This document shows positions 50,618 through 62,800 of a DNA stretch of 64,000 nucleotides, piece after piece. How positions within the stretch are numbered: position 1 is the first letter of the stretch; each line of letters begins with the position of its first letter. The notes under the pieces are model-generated. The model saw only the letters and a program-made list of their open reading frames with translations, was not told the origin of the DNA and made no database searches. The stretch is from contig CAJNDS010001724.1 in NCBI GenBank assembly GCA_905221605.1, positions 363,978-427,977 on the forward strand. The letters run 5' to 3'. Position numbers and translations under genes: made by a program. Source of the stretch: Symbiodinium natans (taxonomy: Eukaryota > Sar > Dinophyceae > Suessiales > Symbiodiniaceae).

Positions 50618-52942
50618 GGCCCTTTTCCACCCCCTACCCAGAAAATAGTGCCCACTTTGAGGACTTTTTGTGTGTTTGGGCTTGGCCTACACCCTAAACA
50701 CCAAACAAACCCTATCTGGGCAAGGGTAGTTCGAGTGGGGGGTAGTGTACGATCCTGGGAACCCCTGGTCAGCACGCTCAGGGTGTGGAGGGATTGTAAC
50801 CGGTTCCTCTATCTTCTAATTTTCCGTTAAGCAACTCCACAATCATAAGGGACATTTTAGGGTTTAGGGTTTAGGGTTTAGGGCGAGGGTTTAGGGTTTA
50901 GGGCGGAGCCTTTGCATGGCCCCAAGTACTCGCCGTTTTCACACACGCCACCGTACCAAGTCCTGTGCGCAATGTCGATCAACCTCCCACATAAGCCGAG
51001 TTCCCACCCCACGGACCTGAATCTAATGGTAGTTAAATTTAGCCCTAAATCCTAAACCCTGGCCCTAAACCCGAAACCCTAAATGGTCCCTGATTATGGC
51101 CCTTACCTTCTTTAAAGGGTTCTGAAGTACCTTGGGTTTCATAGGGTATATACGGGGTTAACTACCCTTAGGAATGAGGGCCCTACATACTTCCTTAACG
51201 GGTATACAGAGGGACCTCATTCCCCATTCCCTACTAAGATCCAGGGGGCTTAAACTTAAACCCTAACCCTAAACCCTAAACCCTAAACCCTAAACCCTAA
51301 ACCCTAAACCCCAAACCCCAAACCCCAAACCCCAAACCCCAAACCCCAAACCCCAAGCCCTCCCTTCGGGTTTGTCCACAGGTCTGGGCATCGCTTGCAA
51401 GCAGCCCACGGCTCAGCAGCAGAAGCCTTCGGAGGGTTGAGAGGACCTAGAGGGGTCGGAAGAATTTATTAAGGGTATTCCTTTATGGTCCCTATATTTA
51501 AGTATACCATAATCACCTCACCTCCCCCCAACAAAAATGATAACCCCTATAGTACCATCTTAGGCTTCTCTGGCTCGGCCCCTCTGAGGGGAAGTTGGCA
51601 ACTTCTTTGAACAAGTGGGAGGATGCTTGGGGGCCAACGTCGGTGCTTCGGGTTCTCGGTTTTCGGTGTTTCCCCCCTTTTTTCCCCCCCCTCCTGGTTC
51701 AGAGGTTAACTTTTCCCGTATACCCCCCCCCCCCTCCCCCATAAAGCAGGGGCTTACCTTCTCAGCCTGAGCTGCCGGATTGTTGTCTCATATACGGGGC
51801 TGGATCTAAGTATTCTCAAGTTCATGGATATGGTGACACACAAAACAAGCAACAGGGCCAACTTCGCACCCTGACTTGTAGCACTTGGCCTGCAATGGGA
51901 CCCTCCACGGTTTGGATCAACGCGGATAGATTCGACCCTGAAGGGAGACATGAGGCCAAAGGCTGAAACTGGAAACCCCTAAACCCAAAAACCCAAAACT
52001 CAAACTTTCCATAAACCTCCTAAACCCTAAACCCTAAACCCTAAACCCTAAACAATCTCTGCAAACCCAAAAACCTAAACCCTTGAAATGTGGCCCGAGC
52101 CTCGGGCTCGGCGGGTGGCACAAAGAAGAAGTCACAAGGAGAGCCTGCATCCGGAAGCCCGGAAGCCGCAAGCCCCTGATCCCTAAACCCTAAACCCTAA
52201 ACCCTAAACCCTAAACCCTAAACCCTAAGCCCTAAACCCTAAACCCTACACCTCAGCCCTAAACCCTAAACCCTAAACCCTGAGCCCACTCCCAACTCCC
52301 AAGCAAGTCCCAACCCGGCGCCGCCACGCAGGTGTCCCGTTCCACAGAAGTGGATTGGCAGTGCCCGGCCTTGGCTGATTGAGGGCTTTCAGAACCCTCC
52401 TATGCCCTAAACCCTAAACCCTAAACCCTAAACCCTAAACCCTAAACCCTAAACCCAAGCAGTGAACCCTAAGCTCTGAACCCCTAACCCCTGAACCCTA
52501 ATATAGGGGTCGGAATAGATATCAATAGTATTCCCTTATGGTGCCTTTATATTTATACTGGAAGAACCCCCCCCAAAAAAAACCCTATTCAAATGATTAA
52601 GGCCCCTATATTACTTCCGAAACTCGAAGCCCTGGACCTGAGTCTGGAGGGCCTGGCACCAGGGTTTCGGGTCTCAGGTGGCAGGGGGATTTTTTGTGTT
52701 CGGGAGCTCTAGAATTTTGGCGCCGGCTCAGGCTAAACCCTAAAGCCCCACTTGGCAGGGTTCATGCGGCCGTATACCCTACTTGTAAGTACCCATGAAA
52801 CCTCCAAGCAGGGTTAGGCCTTTCGCTCCTGAGCCTGGTAAGGCTCGAAGCTTCCCCTCATCCCTTATCCCAAGCTTTAATCGGTCTGCGGTTTTGGGTT
52901 TTGGGTTCAGGGTTTAGGGCTTCGGGTCGAGACAAGCTACAG
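50618..52942. other. Repeat-rich region, no recognised gene
   Basis: CCCTAAA array changing to CCCCAAA variants (51255-51358), a CCCTAAA array (52190-52280), family-C elements (51451-51567, 52503-52612), poly-C at 51725-51740. Weak exon-like frames at 50935-51010 and 51568-51640. Confidence 0.4.
52503..52612 (+). mobile_element. TIR element, family C
   Basis: TATAGGGGTCGGAATAG opens and GATTAAGGCCCCTATA closes; the outer ten or so bases are inverted. Confidence 0.65.
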
Positions 52943-53022
52943 CAAGTGACCCGTGGACGTTCCGGGAGCACACAAGGCGGGCTTTGAGATTTGAGAAACG
53001 TGCCTCCATGCTCGCGGCATAG
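52943..53022 (+). CDS. Exon-like segment with stop, product unknown
   Basis: After GCTACAG the frame reads SDPWTFREHTRRALRFEKRA, then SMLAA and TAG at 53020-53022. It looks like a terminal exon. Family not recognised. Confidence 0.4.
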
Positions 53023-54019
53023 TAACCACAAGAGTTAAGACTCTGGGGGCTGAGCGCACTCGCCCCACGACCTGCCACTGTCGCATAGAATATGCCAAGG
53101 GCCCAAGCACCTCCAGCAACCCTGAACCGGCTTCCAAAACTTCTGCGAAATCGAGTCTCCCACATGCGTACGAGGCTTTTCAGTTCCAAACCCGACCTCA
53201 GGCTCCGTGGCCTTGGGCTATGATGTGGGGCAGTCTGCATCTGAGCTTCTTTTGGCCCGAGAGTTCACAGGTGCAATCCTGTTTTTCCGCGAGTTTTCCC
53301 AAATAAGCCTGACCTGTAACAGTACCGCAGAAATGGGCCTTCGAAAGGGGACCCAATTTGCGGGAACCTCCTCCGAAACGACGCCGGTTCCATGTCTGGG
53401 AGTGAGGTTGCCCACTCGCGAAAATGCCGAGGAGCAGCTGAGCCCGGGCACCCGATCGAATCTGCCTGGCGACCCCTATACCCTAAGCCCTAGAGCCTAA
53501 ACCCGAAAGCTACGCCCAAAGCACAAAACTCAGGGAATTAAGCAGCTTATATCCACGCCACATGTATCAGGAGAGAGAGCCCAATACCCCAATCATGGCG
53601 AAGTCACCACCCTAACCCTAAACCCTGGCTCCCCTTAATGGCCTAAACCCCTTTGTATGTATCTTATGGTTCCCAACATACGTACGAGTACTGACTCCCC
53701 CCAAAAAAGCCTATTCTAACTATTCGGGCCCCTAGCAGCCGTATAGCCCTAAACCCTAAACCCTAAACCCTATGTTGGGTGTATACTGTTAATCATCCTG
53801 CTTACGTGACTGTTGAAGCGCGGGCCAAGTGGTGGTTCCTTCCATCGGGGCCCCGTCATCTAGTGCCGTTTCTCCGGCTGTCTCCAATGTGATGCAGCTT
53901 CTGTCTTGGATTCGTCCGGAGCCTCGCCAGCGTGTGCGCCAGTGTAAGAGTCGAAACCCTAATCCCCAAACCCCGGTCTAATACTTAAAACCCCTATGGC
54001 TACCCCATGAACCCTTCAG
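53023..54019. other. Unassigned sequence with one good exon-like frame
   Basis: 53820-53943 reads VVVPSIGAPSSSAVSPAVSN, then VMQLLSWIRPEPRQRVRQ, up to a GTAAGA donor. 53632-53740 is a diverged family-C element. The open frames between 53200 and 53500 overlap on both strands and are unconvincing. Confidence 0.4.
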
Positions 54020-54112
54020 AGTACCAAGGAAAGCAGACCATCGTCTCCATTTTCGACTGGGGCAGGTCCGAGCTCAACACCATCCAGAAGCGCCTGGGAT
54101 TCATTTTCACGG
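54020..54112 (+). CDS. Exon-like segment, product unknown
   Basis: After CTTCAG the frame reads YQGKQTIVSIFDWGRSELNT, then IQKRLGFIFT, closing at a GTAGGG donor that is also the first TTTAGGG-like unit of the next tract. Strongly protein-like; family not recognised. Confidence 0.55.
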
Positions 54113-54669
54113 GTAGGGTTTAGGGTTTAGGGTTTGGGGTTTGGGGTTTGGGGTTTGGGAGTTTGGGAGTTGGGGAGTTAGGGAGTTAGGGAGTTAGGGT
54201 TTAGAGTTTAGGGTTTAGGGCTTCTCTTGGGGTATTTGATGGTTTCCCCTTGTCGGGTTGCAGAGGATGATATGTGGGAATATTGTTCATCGGGATTAAA
54301 ATGGGGGCCAACCTAGCATGCGAGGGGCCCCTGCGTAGGTACTTGCCTGTAAAGGAATCCTCAGAATAGAATGGAGGCTTTCTGGTTGAGGGGTTTAGGC
54401 TTTAGGGTAAGCTTTCAACAACTTTGGGGACTAAATGAACCCTAGAAGAAGTTTATGGACCGGACTGAACATGCCCAGGGAAGGAGCTACGACCAGCTAC
54501 GACTATGCGGTACTCATGATAGTTCCCAACAGTTCAGCCCAGACCTACGGAAGCCTTGCCACGTGCGACAGTGAGAGCCGGAACCATGTAAGCCCTAAAC
54601 CCTGTTCATTCCCTAAGCCCTACCAAACCCCGAGACCCTGAACCCTAAACCCTAAACCCGAAATTATTG

Positions 54670-54888
54670 CTAAACCCTAAACCCTCAACCCTCAACCCTA
54701 AACCCTAAACCCTAAACGCTAAACCCTAAACCCTAAACCCTAAACCCTAAACCCTAAACCCTAAACCCTAAACCCTAAACCGTAACCCTAAACCCTAAAC
54801 CCTAAACCCTAAACCCTAAACCCTAAACCCTAAACCCTAAACCCTAAACCCTAAACCCTAAACCCTAAACCCTAAACCCTAAACCCTA
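54670..54888 (-). repeat. Interstitial telomere-like array (CCCTAAA)n
   Basis: About 30 heptamers with single variants (CCCTCAA, CGCTAAA, CCGTAA). Confidence 0.95.
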
Positions 54889-55600
54889 TCCGAGGCATGG
54901 AGCGCTCTCGGATAGCGCACAGGCAGACAGAGCACAGTGCTGCCCTCAGAAGCCAGAAGGCTGTGGAGTCCCCTGAGCGACCAAGGGTTTAGGGTTTAGG
55001 GTCTGGAGTTTTGTTTTGGGGTTTAGGGTGTAGGGTTTAGGGTTTAGGGTTTGGAATTTTGTTTTAGGGTTTAGGGTTTGGGGTTTAGGGTTTAGGGTTT
55101 AGGGTTTAGGGTTTAGGGGTTAGGGGTTAGGGCTAGGGTTTCTTTTTTTCCATCAATTTTTAAACAAAACCTAGGGCAGATTCAGCATAGTGTTTCTTCT
55201 TATGGCTCCAAGGGGGGCCCCTAAACCCTAAACCCCAAACCCTAAACCCTAAAAATGGGGCTGCCTCAAGGCGGGCTCAACGTTGCTGGCCCAGGAGCAC
55301 CCCAAAGCCCTACTACCTCACACAGCTCAATGCTGGAAGTTGGTTTAGGGTTTAGGGTTTAGTTTTTTAGGGTTTAGGGTTTAGGGTTTAGGAAACCTTG
55401 AACCGGAAGTCGTTAACGCTCCCTAAACCCTTAGACTAAAGTTCGAACGTGCAAAGCCCAAAGCAGAGGTATTGGTCTTACTATACTGGCGGCATCTACC
55501 GCCTTGGTTGGGAGGCGCGGCGGCTTGCAGCTGAGGGGTAGGGTTGGCACATGCTGCTTAGTTCACCGGCCACTCTTGGGGTTGCAGGGTTTAGGTTGGA

Positions 55601-55699
55601 ACGTTCCCCCTGATAGCAACAGTCCTTAATATGGGTTATAGTACCCCCCCCCCCCCCTATTCGCATCCCCATGAAGGACTGTTAGTATAGGGGGAACAT
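55601..55699 (+). mobile_element. TIR element, family D
   Basis: GTTCCCCCTGATAGCAACAG at the left, GGACTGTTAGTATAGGGGGA then ACA at the right; the inverted arms flank a poly-C centre. Confidence 0.7.
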
Positions 55700-56116
55700 C
55701 CCAACCCTAAACCCTAAACCCTAAACCTCAAACCCTAAACCCTAAACCCTAAACCCTAAACCTTAGGTTTCTAGGGTTTTATGTTTTTTGGGTTTCGAGC
55801 CGGGCCTTCTCAAGTTTGAGCTCCTTGGTAGTGCCGGGCCACCTCGGAAGGCGCCGGTGCCTTGAGGCTTCCTTCAAGGTCGGCAAGGTCAGCAAGGTTA
55901 GTGTTTAGGGTTTAGGGTTTAGGGTTTAGGGTTTAGGGTTTAGGGTTTAGGGTTTAGGGTTTAGGGTTTAGGGGCAAGGGCTTCAAGAACGACTGCCTCC
56001 ACCTGCAATTTATTCTGGCTCAGCTCAGCCATGTGGGAGGTGTTTTGCCTTGGGGACTTATGGGGTCCCTGAGGTAGGCTAGGGTCCCTGTATGGGGTCC
56101 TTTGAAAGATTATCAT

Positions 56117-56280
56117 ATACATATATATATATATATATATACATATCCGCAAGTGTTTGTATATTTGTATTTTGTTCCTCTGACACATACACACATAGAT
56201 ATACATAGAATACTCGTCTCACACACACAGTTATACATATTATATATATATATATATAGACTATATAGACCTTTAGGATC
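56117..56280. repeat. AT-rich microsatellites (TATA, ACAC, CATA)
   Basis: Two (TA)n runs around 56120-56141 and 56240-56258, separated by ACACACA and CATA units. Confidence 0.9.
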
Positions 56281-56484
56281 CTTATATATGTGTATACCTG
56301 TAGATGTTTCTATCTATATTTGTCATATCTTGAAAAAAGTAAAGGGATCCCACAAACCGTTAACTTGCCACTGCGGTCTTTCGGTTTGCCGCATCTGGTG
56401 TCTCATGCACCGCGGGGGCTCCTGCTGTGGAAGCCGCCCCCCAAAACATCCGAAATCCTGAAGCCGCCTTCAGAATGAACTGGG

Positions 56485-56600
56485 CTTTAGGGTTTAGGGT
56501 TTAGGGTTTAGGGTTTAGGGTTTAGGGTTTAGGGTTTAGGGTTTAGGGTTTAGGGTTTAGGGTAACCCTAAACCCTAAACCCTGAACCCTGAACCCTGAG
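56485..56600. repeat. Convergent telomere-like arrays (TTTAGGG)n to (CCCTAAA)n
   Basis: About eleven TTTAGGG units run into TAACCC at 56563 and then CCCTAAA/CCCTGAA units. The strand switch has no unique spacer, the orientation expected of a telomere-telomere junction or a fold-back. Confidence 0.9.
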
Positions 56601-56638
56601 CCCTGAACCCTGAACCCGAAACCTTAACTTCGCGCGCC

Positions 56639-56728
56639 ATGGATGGCGGGACAGCTGGAAGCCTGGTTGTCGACGCCGGCTCAGGGCGTTGTAAGGCCGG
56701 CTTCGCGGGCCAGGATGCCCCGACATCG
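56639..56728 (+). CDS. Actin-related gene, exon 1 (start codon)
   Basis: ATG 56639 in CGCGCCATGG context; MDGGTAGSLVVDAGSGRCKA, then GFAGQDAPTS, matches the actin N-terminus. GT donor at 56729, phase 0. Confidence 0.85.
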
Positions 56729-56812
56729 GTGCCTTGCGAGCTTTGGCATCTTGCTTTGGGGTGGTTTAGGGTTTAGGGTTTAGGGTTTAGGGTTTACGGT
56801 TTAGGGCTTGGG

Positions 56813-56850
<38 letters not shown>

Positions 56851-59800
56851 TCCAACTCTTTCTGTCTGTATGACATCTGTCGAGGTGTATTTTGTCACAA
56901 CCACGTGTCTTGTTAGCGGGCCCTTTCTTCTCCTGAAACGCCAAACCTATCGTGAAACTCCATCCTCCCTCTCCTTGGTGGGATAAGGGGGACCCTTAAA
57001 AGGGAACCCTTTTCTGGCTCTCTTAACAAGGGACCTTATTCAGAGGGTCTATATCCCCAAGGGTCCCCCTAACCCTAAACCCTACCCTCAGATGCTGAGG
57101 TGTTCCCGCCATTCATCCGAAAGTCGCTGCTCCCTGCCTTGCATTGGAGCTGGGACCCAATTCAACCCTTGACAGAAGAGCCCTTCGGGTGTCTTTCGTA
57201 AACCCTGAACCCTGAACCCTGAACCCTGAACCCTAAACCCTAAACCCTAAACCCTAAACCCTAAACCCTAAACCCTAAACCCTAAACCCTAAACCCTATA
57301 ACCCTAAACCCTAAACCCTAAACCCTAAACCCTATAACCCTAAACCCTAAACCCTAAACCCAGCGGCCCCCAACCCCGCAGCCACCTGTCGTTGAGGGTT
57401 ACCAGCTACTTGCAGCAGACAGGGCTTTTGCCTTCAGTATGGGGACCACCAAACCCTTGGCTCAGAAACCTTCGTAGGAATTAGGACATATTCGAGGCTT
57501 TCCAGGGAGTCGCTGCGAAGTCCTGACCTTTCCGCCTTAAGGCCAAACTCGATAGGCTCCAAACCCTAAACCCCAAACCCCAAACCCCAAACCCCAAACC
57601 CTAAACCCTAAACCCCAAACCCTAAACCCTAAACCCCAAACCCTAAACCCTAAACCCCAAACCCTAAACCCTAAAGCCCACACCCCAAAAGGAATTCAAG
57701 GCGGAGCTCAAGCAATCACAGCCATGCCTGCAGCCTGAACAAAGGTCCCGAAATGGCCCCACAACTCCGCAACCAAACCAAGCAGGGTGCCCTTATTGCA
57801 AGAACGGCAGCTGGGCCAGCCCACGATAGGGTTTAGGGTTTAGGGTTTAGGGTTTAGGGTTTAGGGTTTAGGGTTTAGGGTTTAGGGTTTAGGGTTAGGC
57901 ACGCACAGACTCAGGCTACATCCTGAGGATCCCTACATAGGTGAGGAGGCGCAGGCCACCACTGGTCTGCCGGGGCGAGGGGGGCTAAGTGCTGTACCTC
58001 GAAACAGGGGCACGGCTTTGGGTGCATGTTTAGGGTTTAGGGTTTAGGGTTTAGGGTTTTAGGGTCTAGGGTTTAGGGTTTAGGGTTTAGGGTTTAGGGT
58101 TTAGGGTTTGGGGCTACTAGAGCCGACTGCATTGCATCATCATTGGAGACTGGCTTGTAGTGTAAGTTCTGATGCTTCTGACGCAGTAGGGCCCAGCCTA
58201 CTTTTTTTTTATCCTAGGAAGTGATACTTAAGTTCTATCCCATGTTCGAGACCCTGATGCGCAAACAGTATGTCAACATAAACCATTCAGAGTTCTACGC
58301 CGGGGGGTCTGAAAATGTTGCCGCGGGGTGCCTGCGAACGGCTCACCCCGGCCTGGGAGCACGCGCTGTTCTCGGGTTTAGGGTTTAGGGTTTAGGGTTT
58401 GAAGCCAAGTGCTTTTTGGACGAAAAAATCGCGCTGTCGCCTAGGAGCGGGCATGGATGCGCTTGCCGCCATCGAAACGGAAATCGCTTTGTTGCAGTCT
58501 ACTTCTCACTACAGGGCCCCTCCCTAAACGCTAAACCCGAAACCCTAAACCCTAAACACTATAAACCCTAAACCCTAAACCCTAAACCCTAAACCCTAAA
58601 CCCTAAACCCTAAACCCTAAACCCTAAACCCTAAACCCTAAACCCTAAACCCAAACCTTTCACCCTAACTCCAAACGCGTGGCAGGCGCCACAGCGAGCG
58701 TGTGGACCAGCAACGAGTCCCTTTGACTTCCGCACGGGCTCATGGGCCGACGTAGCCGCGAGGCTTCAATTCAGCCCTACTTGAAGGATTTAAGGTTTAG
58801 GGTTTAGGGTTTAGGGTTTGGGCAGTTGTAAGCAAGGTGAAAAGTATGGTAACTGTACTTACAACCCTAAGCCCTAAACCCGAAACCTATTTGGGGTACT
58901 TGTAACCCTACTTTCAAGATCCTATGAACCTCCAAGCGCAGCCCCGATGATCAAACCCTAAAGCCTAAACGCTATCTGAGGGGTCGAAAGGAACCCCAAA
59001 ATTGGGGTCATGCACCTTATATTGCTATACTTCCTACTAAGGTATGCGAACCCTATGTATATGGATCATAGTAGCCTTTCAGGGTTCATGTCACCCCCAA
59101 GGTATGCATCCTATTCGCCCCCCCGAAAAAAAGTCGGAAGCCATGGACCTTTTGCCGTGGGGCCTCACAGGGATGAGGGGATGCGAATCCTTGAGGACCA
59201 AATGAACCCTAAAATTGGGGTCATATACCGCAAACTGCGATAATTCCTTATGAAGGCATATGAACCACAAACCCTTTTAGTGTTCATTTCGTCCCCAAGG
59301 ATGATAGGTACTCAAGCATGTAGGGCGGCGTTTAGGGTTTAGGGTTTAGGGTTTAGGGTTTAGGGTTTTTGGGTTTAGGGTTTAGGGTTTAGGGTTTAGG
59401 GTTTAGGGTTTAGTTTCTTGGCCCTCAACTGCAAGGAGTCACTCAAGAGTCTCTCAGGGTCCGCAATTGTTGATCAACCCCGCGTGCGAACTTCTAGTCG
59501 TGGAGATGTTTGCCCAGGTTTAGGGTTTCGAGTTTACCGCTGCCCTGAACCCTACATAGGGTTTAGGGTTTCGGATGTTAGGCTTTCGCGTTACAAACCC
59601 AAAACAACAGTTAGGCTTGGTCCATGTAACGACCGGTCTACTGGGCCCTGAGTTATTCAAGAGCTTACGATTCGACAAGGCAAGGGAGCTTCAGCTTTGA
59701 AAGTCTGCTGCCGATGCCCCAAACTTCCCCAGTCTACGATAGGGGTCGGAATAGTTGCTAGTAGTATTACTTTTGTGGCCCCTGTGTAGTTATATGCTAT

Positions 59801-62800
59801 AAAAATAAACACCCCCCCCCCCCCAAAAAAAAAAAAAAAAAACTCTGTTCGAATCATTAAGGCTCCTACAGTACCCAGTACCCACCAATGCAGGCAGCGA
59901 GCTTGGTGAGACTCGGGCATTCCGAGTTGCCATCCCCCCCCACTCCTGGACCAAGCCTAGTCCCCTAGCGCAGCTCTCAACCTTAAACCCGACATGTCCA
60001 GAGTTACCCTAAACCCTACACCCTACACCCTAAACCCTAAACCCCGATGTCTCAGGAGATGATGTGGGCCTACATCTTCTACCAGGAGCTTCGCGTGGCG
60101 CCGGAGGATCATGCCCTACTTGTGACAGAGTCTTGTCTACAACTTGATGTCTTTCGTTTAGGTCAGAGTTTAGAGTTTAGGGTTTAGGGTTTGGGGTTTG
60201 GGGTTTAGTTTTTTAGGCTTTTCCGTTTAGGGTTGAGGGTTCTTCGGGGGGGGAAAAAGGGCTTGGGATGGCCAAGTATACTGGGCTCACTGAGTCTTAC
60301 AAGAAAGCAAAATGCTGCTTCCCCGATTGCCGGGCAAAGCTACCGAAACGAACCCTAAACCCCTAAACCCTAAACCCCTAAACCCTAAACCCCTAAACCC
60401 TAAACCCCTAAACCTAAACCCCTAAACCCTAAACTACAAGGGCAAAGGCACCAAGTAATGAGGGCTCATGGGGACTGTGCGACCTTTGGAGGGGTGGGAG
60501 GGGGGGGGGGGGGGGGAAAGCACCACAATATACTAATAGAGACCGCAAGGGCCCGTGAGTTCGGGGTGTTACGCTGTTTTGTTAAGGGTGTTAAGGGTTG
60601 CCCCGATGCATATGACTTGCCCTCTGGTATGATGAGGGTGTAGGCTGGTTTGGAAAATTTCAGGAGTATAGGGAGGAACCCCTATTTGGGACCTCTAATC
60701 TTATTCCCCTATGTACCTAAGTAGCCCCTAAACAACCCCAAAACCCAAAAAACAAGAACCCCTGAGGGTCCTTGCATGGGTCCCTCCTTTGGTCCCTTGA
60801 AAATTGCAGCTTCCGGGGTCACGGAACGAACGGTTTCCTGGTGGCATGAAAGGCGGCGCCGCATCGGAACCCCGAACATACCCGAACCCTGATATCCTGT
60901 ATAAGCCTGGCCCAGTAGGGTCAAGGCCACATATAACCCTAAGCCCTAAACTTTCAAACCTAAGCCCGAAACCCGAATCCCTAAACGCCCCGAAACCCTA
61001 AGCTCTAAACCGCCCGCAGCCCCAAATAAGCCGGCCACACAGGAAGCTCCACTCAACCAACCGGCTGACAGAGAACGCTTGGTGCAGCTGATGTTCGAGT
61101 ATTTCAACGTGCGCGCCCTGCCACCTCGGCTGCGATGGTTTCTCTTAGAGTCCTAAACCCTGAACCCGAAGCCCTAAACCCTAAGCCCTAACCCCTGAAC
61201 GTAGCTTAGACTCCCCTTGTAGGGTTTAATGGTTTTGGGGTTTAAATTTAGAGGGGTTTAGGGATAGGGTGCCTTAAGTGCCAGTGCACCCCCTAACGGA
61301 GAATTGACCATCTACACCTGAGCCTAGTCATTCCAAGAGGCGGCTGTGGAAGGGGTGTGGCAACTCCCGAGCATCCACAACAAAGAAGCCGCACCCCAAA
61401 AGCCCCCAATCGAAGGGGGCGTAGTATAGCAAAGCTACATCTTAGGATACAAGCAGAACAGAACTTAGGGCTCTAAACCCTAGGCAAATAAAAACTAAGC
61501 CCTAAGTCCGAAACCCCATAGAAAAGCCCGAGGTGCTTCTTGAGAGGTCCAAACCTTATGGTCCAAGGTACCTTGCTCTCCCGGAAGTTCTTTCACTGTA
61601 TGCTTCTGGCCGCACTGCAGGCGCACGTAGCACGTGTGATCAAGAGTGAGGGGTTTAGGGTTTAGGGTTTAGGGTTTAGGGTTTAGGGTTTAGGGTTTAG
61701 GGTTTAGGGTTTAGGGTTTAGGGTTTAGGGTTTAGAGGTGTAGTTCGCCCGGCGCTTTCCGCTGCAGAAAGTGCGCTGATCCCGGCAGCAGAAGAAGATT
61801 GGTGCTGTGCTTGGAGGCTCGTGGGTACGTACAAGCAGGGTTATTAGGAACCTATATAGGGTCATAAGTAGAGTTACCATACTTATTGTAGCCTTACTTA
61901 CAACTACCAATGAACCGCCAAGTAGCGTGTAGCTGTTTTTTTTTTGTTCTGAGCAGGCTTGGTGCTGGACCTGGGCCACCTGTCGACCCATGCTGTGCCC
62001 GTCTGGGACGGCGTGGTGCCTTCGGCGCAACGTTGTTGTTTTTTTGTTTTGGGGGGCTTCCGCGGGCTTCGGCAGGACATGTGCAAAGAGTTCCTGAGTC
62101 CGCTGTTGCAGCCAAGGGCCGTCTTGCTTTGCGGTCATGCATGGCCTAAGCTCTTACTGCAAACCCTATACTTGGAGGTTCGTGGGTTTTCATAAGTATG
62201 GCTAGACGTATGGTAAGCATACTTAAGAACCTATTTAGGGTTGCACGCATGGTAAGCATACTTAAGAGCCTACTTAGGGTTATAAGTAGGGTTGTAAGTA
62301 TGGTACCTATGCTTCTATGTATAGGGTACTTAGCACCCTATACTTATAAGTGCCCGTGAATCCTTGCCCGCGTGCCAGGCCAAGGGTTTGCTGCGAGAGA
62401 CCCTAAACCCCAAACCCCAAACCCCAAACCCCAAACCCCAAACCCCAAACCCCAAACCCCAAACCCCAAACCCCAAACCCCAAACCCCAAACCCTAAACC
62501 CTAAACCCTAAACCCTAAACCCTACGAAGACGCCCGTGACTCCAGGCGATGCACCACGCAGTGTCGAAGATGGATTTGGGGGGGCATGGGCTGACTGACC
62601 ATATGGCGCGGCTGCTTCAGGAGCAAGGTGTGGGACAAGGGCTTTAGGGTTTAGGGTTTAGGGTTTAGGGTTTAGGGTTTAGGGTTTAGGGTTTAGGGTT
62701 TAGGGGAGTTGAGGGGAGTCGATAGATGGGCCGATGAGACTAGATACATGTAAATAAGGTACATGACATGAAGCCTGAAACCTGCCCTCACCCGGGCAAG

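Larger units (their letters stand above)
54113..56638. other. Repeat-rich region before the actin-related gene
   Basis: Telomere-like arrays (54670-54888, 55910-55974, 56485-56600), a family-D element (55601-55699), AT-rich microsatellites (56117-56280) and exon-like frames at 54897-54980 (MERSRIAHRQTEHSAALRSQ) and 55972-56035. No product recognised. Confidence 0.45.

Noticed and set aside
58320-58375. Actin-related exon LTPAWEHALFS
   Set aside because: Similarity to actin GIVTNWDDMEKIW is weak, and the next exon already supplies the E-x-x-W segment.
62085-62150. Extra actin-related exon DMCKEFLSPLLQPRAVLLC
   Set aside because: The flanking exons 61957-62024 and 62546-62627 join well without it; no actin counterpart.
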